A stretch of 64,000 nucleotides of DNA from Panicum virgatum (Eukaryota; Streptophyta; Magnoliopsida; Poales; Poaceae). The stretch lies in the NCBI RefSeq assembly GCF_016808335.1, contig NC_053153.1, positions 25,158,090 to 25,222,089 on the forward strand. The letters are read 5' to 3'. The translations under genes and the position numbers were made by a program. The notes under the pieces are model-generated. The model searched no databases, was not told the origin of the DNA, and saw nothing but the letters and a program-made list of their open reading frames with translations. Positions 47,750-59,965 of the stretch are shown piece after piece (the first letter of the stretch is position 1; every line of letters begins with the position of its first letter).

Positions 47750-48790
47750 GCTCCCCAATATCTTCAATTAAAATCACACACTAATTAAAGCGATCAAGAT
47801 CGCCTGCACAAATGACAATGAAAAAGGCATATACTGTAATTAATGATCTGCACAACAGATGATGAAATATATAGAGCTGTTCTCATAAATTCCCAATTGG
47901 ATCTTTAATGCTGATTACATGTACTACATATATCTCAATTCAATTGGATAACAGTCACTTTATTTAACACACGCACACAAATTGGATGCATGTTTATTTT
48001 ATTTCCTATTTGATGCATATTGCCTAGAATAACAATCGAACCTCCAAAATCATAGTCCAGATTTGCATTGAAGCCATGCCCGAGCCCCAACCCTTTGATT
48101 ATTAATTAGTCTTACTGCTAGCAAATTGCACAACTGTTTTGTACAAATCATCAGCCATGAGACATGCATTACTATGAAATAGAAATAAGATCATGAAGCC
48201 CCTCACTTCGTCCCTGCTGGTGGCCGAGGTTGAGCTGCACGCCCACAAGCAGAGACAGCCGCCGGCCGTGACGACGGTAGAGGAGTCTGCACGCAGCTTG
48301 TTCTTCAAGAGATCGAGGCAGGCCCCGGCGCTAGGAGGAAGACGATCTGCTGCCCGCCTGCCCGACCGCCGCCTGTTTTCGCCCGTCCGCCCTAGCTCGC
48401 GATCCTCCACGCCGATCACGACCCTCCCGCACGCATCTTTTTTTTCCTTCTTCAGGCCCACTTGGTTAATTGGGTCGACCCAATTTGACCCACGGCAGTT
48501 AACATGACTTATAGTTTGTACATATAGATTGAAATTCGTAAATATATCACAATTGAGCTGTGATGTGGTGGTAAGACATGCTTCTTTGGAGGGAGAGGTT
48601 GTGGGATCAAATCCCCCTCTCCCCAGATTTTTTAAACAATATTTTTATCTCTTGTCTAACATACTATGTACAAAAAATTAATGCCACACATTAGCAAAAA
48701 AAAATTCTAAGTTTGATCCTTGAGACCACGGTTCAAGCTCCATGTAGGTTTTTTTTTCTTCTCATTTTTAGTTATTGTTCCACATCTATT
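47750..48790 (-). promoter_or_regulatory. 5' region of TNP2
   Basis: A GC-rich block (48200-48440) is the likely promoter or untranslated first exon of TNP2, with AT-rich sequence (47760-48100) that may be a 5' UTR intron. The open frame 48102-48461 (minus) lies in the GC-rich block and has no domain. Upstream of it is a second tRNA-like segment. Confidence 0.45.
48552..48633 (+). ncRNA. Second tRNA-like / Pol III-type segment in the CACTA
   Basis: It reads TGATGTGGTGGTAAGACATG (A-box-like), then a GGAGGGAGAGG / CCCCTCTCC inverted repeat around GTGGGATCAAATCCCCC, whose GGATCAAATCC differs from the B-box consensus at one or two bases. A run of six T (48628-48633) follows. It has the same orientation and the same position relative to a transposase gene as the segment at 28218. 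More degenerate than that one. Confidence 0.35.
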
Positions 48791-49278
48791 GTGAAGCAAT
48801 GTAGCCACATCTATTGCAACGACCCAAGCAACCATATAGCAACAAAAAAAGTTTAGTGGCAATATCATGTTCTTTCTTGCAACCACTTATGTCTTTAGTT
48901 GCAGTATACCCACTAGTTTTGCAACACAGTACATTGGTGGCAATATTATTTATGAGTCGTGGCAATATCATGTTCCTTCTTGCAACCACTTATGTATTTA
49001 GTTGCAATATGGCCACTGGGTTTGCAACAAAACACATTGGTGGCAACATTATTTACGAATCGCAATGACTCTAAGTTTTGTGGCAAAAACACTTATATAC
49101 TGCAACGAAAACAATCTTTATGACAACACCAACCTAATTGTGGCAAAAAACATCATCTTCTCACAACCAAGTTTCTGATGGTGGCAAGAGCATCAATGTT
49201 TTGCAACCAAATTATACAATGGATGCAATAGCACCTATCTAATGCAACTAAATCGGTGTAGTTGCAAAGGTTTCTGTG
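48791..49278. repeat. CACTA subterminal repeats, right (5') end
   Basis: Reiterated GTGGCAATATCATGTTC, TTGCAACCACTTATGT and TAGTTGCA(G/A)TAT words, including a direct repeat of over 100 bp with substitutions (48860-48925 versus 48960-49030). These share the TTGCAAC/GTGGCAA core with the left-end array. Confidence 0.8.
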
Positions 49279-49306
49279 GCAATAGGCCTAAAATCTAGTA
49301 GTGACG

Positions 49307-49467
49307 TAAGGTGTTACACAACTCGCGGCCTGAACCTGTCTAAATCTTTGTGTTCCTTGCACCATAGAGTTCTAGAGCAGTCGATCCCTACCTACAAACC
49401 TTGCTGCTAAGGGTATCCCTGAGCAGGCTTGGCGGTAAACACCGATAGCTGGCGCGCCAGGTAGGGG
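49307..49467 (+). mobile_element. 5' LTR of gypsy element, second part, with primer-binding site
   Basis: The LTR resumes after the CACTA target duplication (ACG 49304-49306) and runs to ACCGATA at 49447 (the 3' LTR has ACCGACA). The following GCTGGCGCGCCAGGTAGGGG (49448-49467) is the primer-binding site style of this gypsy group. Confidence 0.8.
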
Positions 49468-49493
49468 ATTCAGCGAGTTCATCGGTGAATTCG

Positions 49494-51622
49494 ATGGCCG
49501 GATCAAGCGACGCTAACGACGTGCCTCAGGGCACAACCCTTGTTTTCGGTTCCTGGGCATGCACGGCTGACGGATCGGGAAGCTTCTCTAGCCACCTTGT
49601 CACGCCCAACTCGCCTAAACCGAAAGCTACCCAACTCGCCGACATCCGCGAGACTGTAGATCTCGACGAAAACAGAGTTCTTCTAGAGCTCAGTTTGGAC
49701 AACGCAAAAAATATGTCGACTCCGACTCGAACTCTTGGGGCAGTGGAGTTCGGTGCAAACTCTGATTCTGAAAAACCTCACTTTTCCGAAATCCTCGAAA
49801 AATACGTGACTTATCTCAAATCGATCAAACGTCCAAAGATTAACAACTCAGAACTACTCGATGGAGTAGATCGAATTTCATGATCAATAGAGTGATACAT
49901 CAAACTTGCAGAATCCAACCTTGGCTTATCTAAAGTACAGCAGAACCCAGAAGCATTGAACCCACCACAGGAACGGTCGGGTGATATACTCTCAGGGATC
50001 GATCGAGTAGACTCAAAGCTCGCCGAAAGCATTAAGATGGCCAAAGGTATTCTGCAAAACACGAAGCAGAAATCGGGAGGAGGAATCTGTGGGGGATCTG
50101 GAAAGATAAACCCCCGACTTGTTCGGATGGGACCGTCTTCCTCCAGGATACCTCAGAACCCTTCACCGAAACCTGCTAACGTTCGGACTCCTAAATCAGC
50201 CGAGTCCCCATTTGATCAAGACTTTGATCAATTCATGAACAGCCTCGACAACTTTGAACCATTCGATGATCTCGAAGACTGGTCAGACAACGTCGACTTG
50301 TTCATGGATGCTATGGCCAATCCACCCCAGCATGTTGACACCCTTTGGGAACTAGCCAAATTCAAAAAGGGAAAAGCCAAAGCTCCAGAACAATCCAGCA
50401 AGTCGATCTTCGACAATCCTTGGATTAAAGAGCCTCAAGGACTGACTCCCACGCAATCATGTCTACATTGGATGAATGCGAACGCCCTCCGCATTGAGAT
50501 GGGCATCCCGCTTCTTGCTCACCCAAAGCACACATATTCAAAAATCGGTGGCCTAACCGATTCCGATTCTGAGTACTCTTCCAACTCGGAGGATGAGCTG
50601 GATGACCTAATCCAGTACAGCAAATAAGTCGAGTCCAACTCGACTAGGAATTCCAAGTCCAATCAGGACTCACTCCCAAACTTGGTCATATATGCAACGC
50701 CGCAAGGACGGACAGTGAGCCTGAAGGAGACAAAAGATCCTAACGCCTCCGGCTGTCAGCCAACAGATCTACCCTTCCAGTAAAGCACTCCACTAGACCC
50801 GTCCTCAAGCAAGCAAATCCAAGAGATTCAATACCTTTGCCGTGAAATCCTCATGGTTCGCATCTCTGAGGTCCAGGAACTTAAGGATGACTCCACGGAG
50901 CGTCTCAATCTCGACGACTACAATTCTGATGATTTCGACGAGTATCTTTCCGACAACATGGAAACTACTACCCCCACGATCACAGAAGCCCAAGCTACTA
51001 CCAAGCAAGATCCCCTGCACCTCCTCCAGCAGTAACGGTCACTGTGCAATTGGAAGAGCAGCACCCAGCAAAAGATCTTTACGAGTGTCGTCGCCTGCTT
51101 AACCAGAAGAGGGCTTTTAGGTGTCAGCGCCTCGCCAACAGCTAGCAGGAACAGCAAGGTGACAATTACGACTACTCCAACTGCGACCTCCGCAATGTGA
51201 TCAACGTTGGTCACGATGCACGCAATGTTATCATCTCAAGGAGGAAGGAGCGTGTGGAAATAGAAGCGTACAGCCCTTCTTCCAACTACTGCATCCTAGC
51301 AAAGGCTTCAGCAGCCTTCAAGAAGCACAAGACGGCAAGTACCCGTCCCCAGGGTAAACCGCTCACCTCACATCATGGAGAAACATCTCAGGGTGGAGAC
51401 AGGATCAATAAGACGCTCCTACAAAAGTGCTTCATGCACCCTAAGAGCTCTTATATGATCTTCGAGTGCAACTCACTCCGCAAGGCCCTTGAGGCACCAC
51501 TCCTAAAGGAGACCTTACCAGTAATCAAGTCGATTGCCGTATCGACTAAGTTTATCCCCCGAACAATTTTATTCAGTTATGTAAAGCATTGCTCGCATCT
51601 ACGAGCAAGGGGTAGGTCTTAA
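49494..51622 (+). pseudogene. Gypsy gag, broken by several stops
   Basis: It starts at ATG 49494 (MAGSSDAN), 27 bp after the primer-binding site. Open stretches are 49494-49883, 49956-50627, 50853-51035 and 51197-51622, separated by in-frame stops or frame changes. The acidic linker EDLEDWSDNVDLFMDAM (near 50270), the hydrophilic composition and the late block CFMHPKSSYMIFECNSLRKAL-like (about 51430-51490) resemble gag proteins of grass Tat-type elements. Nothing downstream resembles pol. It is a pseudogene of a structural protein that would normally form the virus-like particle. Confidence 0.7.
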
Positions 51623-51779
51623 GAGTCAGAGTCTGTCATTTTACAATTCCTATAATCTCGACAAATTTCCAATAAAAGTTGATTCCTTCATAAATCGACT
51701 ACTTGGCTCTCGCTCACCTAGCCAATACCCCATTATAAACATCACTCTAAAAGCCATGCTCTGCACTGGAGCGGCAATC

Positions 51780-52660
51780 GAGTAGTTTTTATGGTTTACT
51801 TCGAGTGTTCTTACAACATTTTTGTCTTGGGTAACCCGACGGGGTTCATCCTAATAGACCTGTCCTAAGAATTACTCTTCCTCGGTTGAGGACACCTTAC
51901 TCGCCTCGCTCGAGTAAGTTTTGGATACTCTTTTGACATTTTCGTCTTGGATAACCCTACGGGGTTCATACCTAACAGACCTGTCCTAAGAGTTACTCCA
52001 GTCCTGGGTAGGACACCCTACTCGCTTGCTCGAGTAGGTTTTAGATATCCTTTCGACATTTTCGTCTTGGATAACCCGACGGGGTTCATACCTAACAGAC
52101 TTGTCCTAAGGATTACTCCAGTCCTTGGTTTAAGGGCACCCTACTCGCTTGCTCGAGTAGGTTTTGGATATCCTTTCGACATTTTCGTCTTGGATAACCC
52201 GACGGGGTTCATACCTAACAGACTTGTCCTAAGGATTACTCCAGTCCTTGGTTTAAAGGCACCCTACTCGCTGGCTCGAGTAGGTTTTGGTTACTCTTTT
52301 GACATTTTCATCTTGGATAACCCGATGGGGTTCATACCTAACAGACTTGTCCTAAGAGTTACTCCAGTCCTGGGTTAGGACACCCTACTCGCTGGCTCAA
52401 GTAGGTTTTGGGATATTTTTTTGGCATTTTCGTCTTGGGTAACCTGACGAGGTTCATCCTAACAGACCTGTCGTTAAAACCACTCCAGTCCTTGGGTAGG
52501 ACACCTTACTCGCCTCGCTCGAGTAAGTTTTGGATATTTCTAAAATATTTATGTCTTGGTTAACTCGACGGAGTTCATCCTAACAGTTCTATTTCAGAAA
52601 TCAATCCAGTCCCGGTATAGGACATGCTACTCGCTGGATCGAGTAGTTTGGGATACTTTC
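51780..52660 (+). repeat. 120-123-bp tandem array in the gypsy spacer
   Basis: About seven copies of a unit containing GACATTTTCGTCTTGGATAA, ACGGGGTTCAT and CTACTCGCT..CTCGAGTAGG. Anchor positions 51935, 52055, 52178, 52301 and 52423 show a period of 120-123 bp. Units of 120 or 123 bp keep the reading frame, which creates an apparent 143-residue repeat ORF at 51947-52378 without any recognised domain. Confidence 0.85.
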
Positions 52661-55600
52661 ATAAAAAGTTGTATACTACTTGGGTGACCAATCAGGGTCT
52701 ATCCTAACTGGTCAACTACGAAAACTCCCCAAGGAGCAGAAATTAGTTCTTGATACTCCAAAAGGTTGACACGAGTCTCCTGCTTGCTTAGACTACTAAG
52801 GGAGTTCCAACTACGAAGCTTTTTTGCCTCGAGTACTTGACGGGTGCTACTCGCTTGCTCGAAATGCAAAAACAGTTTTTGCTTTCCCTTAGTAATCTGA
52901 GTAGTTGTCGAGAGCCTCCTGTTCACCTATCTATCAAAGAACATCTTAAGCTTCTAACTTTCCAAATAAAGAGTTTTTCCCTTGTTGGAAAATATAAGTC
53001 CATAAGAGCACCGCTCTAACAAAACATTTCTTTCCACAATGAAATTCGGACTAAGCTACGGCTTACGATACTCTTTTAGTGCTTTTCCCACTTGGTTAAT
53101 CCTACGGGATTCAATCCTAACCAGTCAGCACTAGAGTTCTGATCCAGAACCATACAACTCGATCCTATTCGAGAATACTTTGCTTTCTAAGGCACCTACG
53201 GATACAACTCTTCGTATCCACTATCATGATTGAGTAGGCGCGATGCTACCAAAACTCATGACCTTCGAGTACATTTACTCGACACAACAAAGGATTGTAC
53301 AATCCAACCATAAAAATAAGTACTTGACATTACACAAATACTCAACATTTATTCAAAAGTACTTGTGGCCCTCACGCCAAAACAAATTACAACCAAAGTT
53401 CAAGGAGACTAAGGCTTGTTCAGGGACTCCACTATTTGGTCGGCCACCACGGAGGTTTCTTGTACATACTGATGGAATTTTTCATCAGTACAATCTGCCT
53501 TCGCGCCCTTCCCAAGTGCATCAAGAGGAGTCTGTGGCCAGTAGGACTTCACCAACCTGAGTACATGTCCTACGTACTGTCGGGTGGTTGTGGAGATGTA
53601 CCTTTCGAAACTTTTGGGTACTTTATGAAGCCTCCCTGCCAAAGTGAGTGGTTCGTCTTCATTCCCTTCCGGGATCTCCACAATCTCTGCCACTTCTTGT
53701 GCAGCATCCCTCACTTGCCTCAGCTCTACGAGCTCTTGTTGCATCGAGTCCCGAGACTCCGACAGGTCCTTGAGTTGCTAAAGAACTGTCACGGCCTCCC
53801 GATTAGAATCTTCCTTGATCCTCTTGAGCTTTTCGATTTTATCTGTGTTTTGGTACATAAGAATCCTTAGATCCAGTACCAAGCTTTCCTCAATCTTTAA
53901 CGATTTTGAGCAAGCAGTGTACTCGATTCAAAATAAAACCTTATAAACACCAGGCAAAACAACTAGTCGATTGCATCTTGTATGCTAAAGACTAACCTTT
54001 CTTGGCCTTGGAGAGCTTCTTAAGCTTCTCCTGAAGGGCAGCCTTCTCGGACGAGAGCATTTTTACTCGCTCTTTCAGAGCATTCAGCTCCGAACCATCC
54101 TGGGCTGGGCTACCCTCCTGCCCCAACACTTCCTGCCAAGAAAGTAAAAACAAAGGATCAGTACATACTGCTCGATTCATACTCAAGTACTCGAAATATT
54201 CGACTACTTACCCCCAGCAGCTTGAACGCAAGTTCCAACTTCTCTTGCGGCAAGACACTTCCCGATGAGACCTGGGAAGTACTTGCCTGCACCACAGAAA
54301 TCGCCTTTTTTGGCGCATCTTCAATCCTCCCTACAGTATTCCCTGGATTTTGGGAATCTACAGGGAAAAAGCGCTACTTAATCAAATTAAGAGCAAAGAA
54401 GAAGTACTCCATCAGTACAAGGCTTTATAAGTTTACCTGTAGGGATGTCCTCAGGCACCTTCGCATTGCCTCCATCAGGAAGCTTCTCACCACCCTTCTC
54501 CTTCGGAAGCTTGTCACTTCCACTGTCCCTCGGGAGCCCTTCTTCGCTCCTCTCAGCATCAGGAAGTGGAGAATCCAGAAGCATGGCATCGGCCATGTCT
54601 TCTGCATCGCGAGCACTCATATCAGGAGTACTCGGGGGCTTCTCCACTGCCGATTTGGGGGCTGAGTCGTCCTCAGTATCCCCTTTGACCTCCAGGAGCG
54701 CGTCACTGAAAGGAAAAAGTTAACTACTCGATACAGAGACAAATCCTACAATTACAAGTTTCAAGGAACTTACGTAGGAGCCCTTTTGAAGGTAAGCTTC
54801 TTCGTGCCAAATTTCCGGGTAGGCCTCACGATGACGGCCTACTTACCCGTATCTCCAGCATTATCTACATTAGAACTACTCGCCGGCAGAGTAGTCCCAG
54901 TCCCCTTTGATGGGTCCATTGTGGTGGAAGGGACGGTTTGTCCCACCACAGTATCATCCCCAGATGCTGAAGTCCGTGGCATCTTAGCCGCCAGACTTGA
55001 AAAAGCAAAAACTCAAATCAAAACCAGTAAATCGAAGATGAAAGTACTCGATTGCAGATAACTAGCTACTTACCTATCGCTGGAAGTTTGCGAGCTGTAG
55101 CGCTTCCTCACCACCAACCGCGCACCCTTCGGATGCCCGGTCTGGGTATCTGCGCTTGGAGTAGGGCTTGGCTCCCTGTCACTCCTTCCCCCAGCCGCTT
55201 CCTCATCTGCATAACCAAGGTTCGACATCAGTACTGTTTATATAAAAATATGAACATGCTATGACTTGGTTGACAGCATAAGAGCGCATGGAAAAGTAAA
55301 AAGGTCGAATAAGTGCCTGGCAGTGGAGGACTACTTTTAAAATGCTCCACGTCCTCCTACAGAAAGCAAATTCTATCAGAATTATACTAAGGTAAAGTAC
55401 TCGATGACTACAATTCGACTACTCTTATCAGTACCTACTTCGGAGGACTTGCAGCAGAAAAAGTATCAGGTACAATGGGAATTTTCTTTACATCCCTTAG
55501 CAGTCGCTGGACTCGACTAAAAACTTCCTCATCCGAGATCTCTTCCTCCGAGTATCTTGATGAGTCAGTTGTTCCCTAACACTGGAAACCAAGTGTTTCC

Positions 55601-56040
55601 CGGGCCTGCAGCGGCAGAATCCTTCTTTTCATCCAGTCAAACATGACTGCCTCTCTAGTCACATTCTTTTGCCTTAGATTGGCAATCCGTGAGAGTAGCT
55701 CAGGAAGTTGACTCTCGTCGACTGGTTTCTTGTTCCACTCAGACCACTGAATCGGAGGGCCAGGAGTAATCGCTGGGACGCTCTCCCCCTGGCTTTCGAC
55801 ATAGAACCACTTGGGTTTCCAGTCGATTACTTTACTACTAAGACTATAAGGGATATAAACTTTATCTTTTCTCTGTCTAAGTTGAAGACCCGCACCGCCT
55901 ACTACCAGTGGCGGAGGCAAGGGGGGGCCAGCAGGGGCCATGGTCCCCCCCAAACAAAGTTGCAAAAAAATTTGTAGTACTCTTAATTCTATTCAATCCA
56001 CTAATCTAATGTTATGGGCCAAAGAAAAACTCACTTGAGC

Positions 56041-56537
56041 CTTGGCCTTTTAACAATCTAATCACCCTTCCTCTCCCAATTCTCCATCGACAAGCACCAG
56101 GGCCCAACGACGTCTCGCCTCCCCTTCACGTTCCCGATCCCTGCCGCATCTCGCGACTCGCGACGCCTCCCCTTCCCAGCGATCTCTGCTGACTGCTGCA
56201 TCTCGCGATCGCTCTCGCCTCCGGCCTGGCCGCCTCCCCAATTCCCCAATGTCCGCCTACGGCCTGCAGACCTGAGTGCAGAGCGGAGTGCTCGCGATTG
56301 TCGTTGCTGCCGGCCGGCGGCCGTCGCCTGTTGGCCAGGGCGCCAATTTGCCGTGCCAGGCAATTGGTCTCACCATAAACTCTGTCATCTATTTTCCTAG
56401 GTGAGAAATTATTTCATATTTTTTTATCTTATTTAACTTCTATTTTCCTACTAAAGTAGTATGATACTATGATCCTATAAATCCTAATATCTTGAATCTG
56501 ATTGAGCTATTGATTTGTAAAGGGCATTAGGGCAATC
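56041..56537 (+). promoter_or_regulatory. GC-rich leader of the hAT transposase gene
   Basis: A GC-rich block (56060-56360) followed by an AT-rich stretch precedes the ATG, as for a plant promoter and 5' UTR, possibly with an intron. No TATA box was assigned with confidence. Confidence 0.4.
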
Positions 56538-59164
56538 ATGAACAAACGTAAACTAAAGACAATTGAATCTTTTTTCAAGAAGAAAGACAAGGTGAATGAG
56601 GTAGTACAAGGACAAGATGTTCATGTTTCAGATGATCCATGCTCTGAGTCTGAGTTAGATGAAGTTGCTGCCTGGATCGCTGAGTTTGGCACTGAAGAAG
56701 AGGAGGAGCAGGAGGAAGCTCCAAGTCAGTCACTGCATACAGTTACTGGGGTTAATTCTGAAGAGACAAGTGTTTTATTAGTAGAACGAGATCCAGGAAA
56801 ACGTTGTCAAATTTCGGATTATCCTCCTGAGAAACAAGATCAAGTTATTAGAGCATACATGAAACATGGTCCATACCGATTTGAGTTCAAGAATAAACTA
56901 TACCCTCTTTCAGGACCAAAGAAACACCAACGCAGGTTTCAAGCTCATTGGTTCAAGGCATTCCCTTGGTTAGAATATTCGCCTAAATTAGATGCTGCAT
57001 TCTGCCTTCCTTGCTTTCTATTTTCTAAGAAACCAGTTGGAAAAGTAGGATCTGATGTATTCACAGTGAAAGGTTTTAGGACTTAGAAGAAGGTTAATGA
57101 TTCAGACAAGTGTGCCTTCTTGACTCATCAGGGAAAGGATGGTAACTCTGCTCATAACTATGCTGTTCAATGTTATGATAATTTAAAGAATCAGCCAGGC
57201 CATATTGTACATGTGATGGAGAAGCAATCAGATGAAGATATTAGAAAGAACAGACTGCGTCTTAGAGCATCAATCGACGCAATCAGATGGTTAGCATTCC
57301 AAGCGTGCCCTTTCCGAGGGCATGATGAATCAGCAGCCTCAAATAACCAAGGTAATTTCCTTGAAATGGTAAAACTTCTAGCTTCATATGATGATGAGGT
57401 CAAGGCAGTTGTACTAGGCAATGCTCCAGGGAATGCTAAGTACACCTCACCAGATATTCAAAAAGAAATCCTTGATCTTATGGCCAGTAATGTGCAATCA
57501 GCAATTCGTGATGAAATCGGTGATGCTAAATTTTGCTTGATTGTCGATGAATCTAGAGATGAGTCAAGAAAAGAACAAATGGGAATTGTAGTTCGCTTTG
57601 TTGATAAAGATGGCTTCGTCAGAGAGCGTTTTCTTGAGCTTGTTCATGTTCGAGATACATACTCTACAACTCTCAAACAAGAAATATGCTCTGTTTTATC
57701 TAACCATAAATTGGATGTAAAAAGTATTCGTGGACAAGGATATGATGGTGCTAGTAACATGCGTGGAGAGTGGAATGGATTGCAAGCAAAGTTTATGGAA
57801 GATTGTCCTTACGCATATTATGTTCATTGTTTTGCTCATCAACTACAGTTGGCTCTTGTTGCTGCATCAAAAGAGGTAACTGATGTTCATAATTTCTTTG
57901 AACATCTTGCTCTTGTAGTCAATACGGTTGTGTCTTCCAGCAAGAGAAATGATGACCTCAATGCCAATCAAGTTGCTGAAATTGAGCATCTTATTGAGCT
58001 TAATGAGCTTGAAACTGGCAGTGGGGCTAATCAAATTGGAACCCTGCAATGTCCTGGAGACACTAGATGGAGCTCTCACTTTGACTCAATTTGCAGCCTT
58101 TTAAGGCTTTACAAGCCAACATTTCTAGTACTGAAAGATATTGCTACTGCTAGAGGTTCAGGGACTTCAGCTTCTGGACGAGCAAAGGCTGCTGGTGCTG
58201 TGAAATTAATGATGTCGTTTGACTTTGTTTTTATTTTGCATGTTATGAAAGAACTTATGGGTATCACAAACCTCCTCTGCAAAAAGTTACAGCAAAAATC
58301 CCAGGACATTGTCAATGCTATGGATGATGTTGCCACTACTAAAAAGCCGATTCAGAATTTAAGAGATCACGGTTGGAGTAGCCTTATCAGTGATGTGACA
58401 TCATTTTGCAAGAAACAAGACATTGCAGTTCCAGATTTGAATGCCTTTTATGCAGACTACATTCGATCACGTGCGCAAAATGAGCTAACAGTTGAGCATC
58501 ACTATAGATATGACATTTTCACAGTTGCTGTGGATCAACAATTACATGAGTTAAATTCCAGGTTCAGTGAACAAGCTACAGAGCTTCTTGTTTTGTATGC
58601 TTCTTTGGATCCTAAGGATTCGTTCAGTTCACTCAAAATTGATGATGTGTGCTTGTTGGCTTCAAAGTTCTATCCTGCTGATTTCTCAGAACAAGAAATG
58701 GTTAATTTGAGGCATCAGTTACAACATTATGAGCTTTATGTACCTACCAATCCAAGGTTTCAGAATTTGTCAAATATTGCTGATCTTTGCCGTCGGCTAA
58801 AAGAAACAGGAAAATCAGATGATTATTATTTGATTGACAGGTTATATAACACCTATTATTCTCATTTTTAGTTGCTTACTATTTTGTCACTATATTTCAG
58901 TTTGTAGATATTAATTATTTTTTGTTGTCACTTGACAGATTGATTCGGCTTGTTCTAACTCTACCGGTTACAACTGCAACGACAGAGCGTGCATTCTCCG
59001 CAATGAAACTGATTAAGACAAGACTTCGGAGTAAAATGGGAGATGGCTTTCTAAGAGATTGCTTGATACTCTACATTGAGAAAGAGATTGCAATAAAGTT
59101 CACTACCGAATCACTTATTGACGGCTTCTGGGACATGAAGTCACGCAGAGTTCGACTCAAATGA
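56538..59164 (+). pseudogene. hAT transposase, TTF zinc-finger type, one nonsense codon
   Basis: It starts MNKRKLKTIESFFKKK. The TTF-type zinc finger follows (RRFQAHWFKAFPWLEYS, DAAFCLPCFLF), then an in-frame TAG at 57084-57086 where relatives have Trp. The frame is then open to 58840: DUF4371-like core (CLIVDESRDESRKEQMG, GQGYDGASNMRGEWNGLQ, YYVHCFAHQLQLAL) and PGDTRWSSHF. A GT-AG intron (58841-58939) joins ...LIDR in frame to LIRLVLTLPVTTATTERAF, the hAT C-terminal dimerisation block, ending at 59164. About 840 codons in total, near full length. Apart from the TAG I saw no other break, so the copy lost activity recently or could be read only by stop suppression. Confidence 0.9.
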
Positions 59165-59965
59165 AAAATGTTAGTGTCGCTAAACCTTTTTTTCATGTAT
59201 TGTTTTTATGAATCGGATTATGCATTTGTGTACTTAAATGTGCTTTGGGTCTACATACATAGCGAATATTTGATGAAATATACTCATTGTATTCGTATAC
59301 ACAATATACTATGTTGATCGGGTTTAGTCGGCCCCCCCTATTCAAAATTCCTGGCTCCGCCCCTGCCTACTACATCTAAAACGTAGGAATCCGGCTACGG
59401 TTTAAGGTGGAAAAGGAATCGAAAGAGCTCAAAATGGGGCTCGATGCCCAGAAAAACTTCGCACAAATGCACAAAGATTGAAATATGAACAAACGAATTG
59501 GGGGTCAAGTGATGAAGCTGGATCTTGTAATAGCGCAGGAGCCCAGAGAAGAAAAATGAACAAGGAAACTCCAATCCTCGTTCCAGATAAGGAGTAAAAG
59601 CAACGATTTTGCCTGTATTCTCATACGGACGATCCTCACCCAAGGCAAGACGCCATTGGATGACGGATTTCTCCAGCAAAAGACCAGCAGAAATTAAGGT
59701 TTCTAGGTCAGATTTAGAGCACTTACTTGCGATCCATCCCTCTTCGCGGGTTGGTTCCGCAACCGCTCCCTTGCCCTTGCTCGGCTTCTTGGGGGCCATC
59801 TGGAAATCAACGGAGCACTTCACGTGCATATACTGGCGAAACCCTAGGCGAATTGGGGAGCAAGAGAGAGCAGAAAGATTTAGATCTGGGGGCTCGAAGG
59901 TAAGAACAGATCTAAACAGTAACAGCAAATGGCTGCCAGTGGGGTAAAAACCTACTTACTGTTTT

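Larger units (their letters stand above)
22053..49303 (-). mobile_element. CACTA (En/Spm-type) transposon with nested Sirevirus
   Basis: Perfect 25-bp terminal inverted repeats beginning CACTACTAGATTTTAGGCCT (22053-22077 and 49279-49303), with 3-bp target duplications ACG (22050-22052 and 49304-49306). Subterminal arrays rich in TTGCAAC/GTGGCAA words lie inside both ends. The gene order on minus is TNP2 (right) then TNP1 (left), with a small plus-strand gene between. Without the Sirevirus it is about 14.3 kb, a normal size for an autonomous grass CACTA. TNP2 carries two stop codons, so this copy is probably inactive. It sits in the 5' LTR of the gypsy element. Confidence 0.95.
55906..59365 (+). 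mobile_element. hAT transposon, 3460 bp
   Basis: Perfect 8-bp target duplication CCTACTAC (55898-55905 and 59366-59373). The ends are short inverted repeats: CAGTGGCGGAGGCAAGG on the left and, inward on the other strand, CAGGGGCGGAGCCAGG on the right, each followed by a G-rich run. It encodes one TTF-type hAT transposase on plus. It inserted into the antisense gene of the gypsy element, between GTAGTAGG and the next codons of that gene. Confidence 0.93.
53409..59799 (-). pseudogene. Antisense gypsy-type gene (putative gypsy-type transposon domain)
   Basis: Multi-exon minus-strand gene. Start ATG 59799 (MAPKKPSKGKG). The first exon contains the region known from 'putative gypsy type transposon' proteins: ERGLEFPCSFFFSGLLRYY, FVHISIFVHLCEVFLGIEPH, FRFLFHLKP. 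A TAG at 59395-59397 follows; the frame then continues to a hAT insertion and resumes at 55897 (GLQLRQRKDKVYIP, WKPKWFYVESQ), with another TAG near 55576. Probable further exons lie near 55208-55066, 54990-54780, 54650-54437, 54186-54000 and 53744-53409, giving acidic, Pro/Ser-rich and finally coiled-coil segments. Stops and the insertion make it a pseudogene. Such antisense genes are known in Tat gypsy elements; their function is unknown. Confidence 0.7.

Noticed and set aside
48102..48461. Minus open frame upstream of TNP2 as a host gene fragment
   Set aside because: GC-rich leader of TNP2 with no recognisable domain; no splice join to TNP2 coding sequence could be shown.
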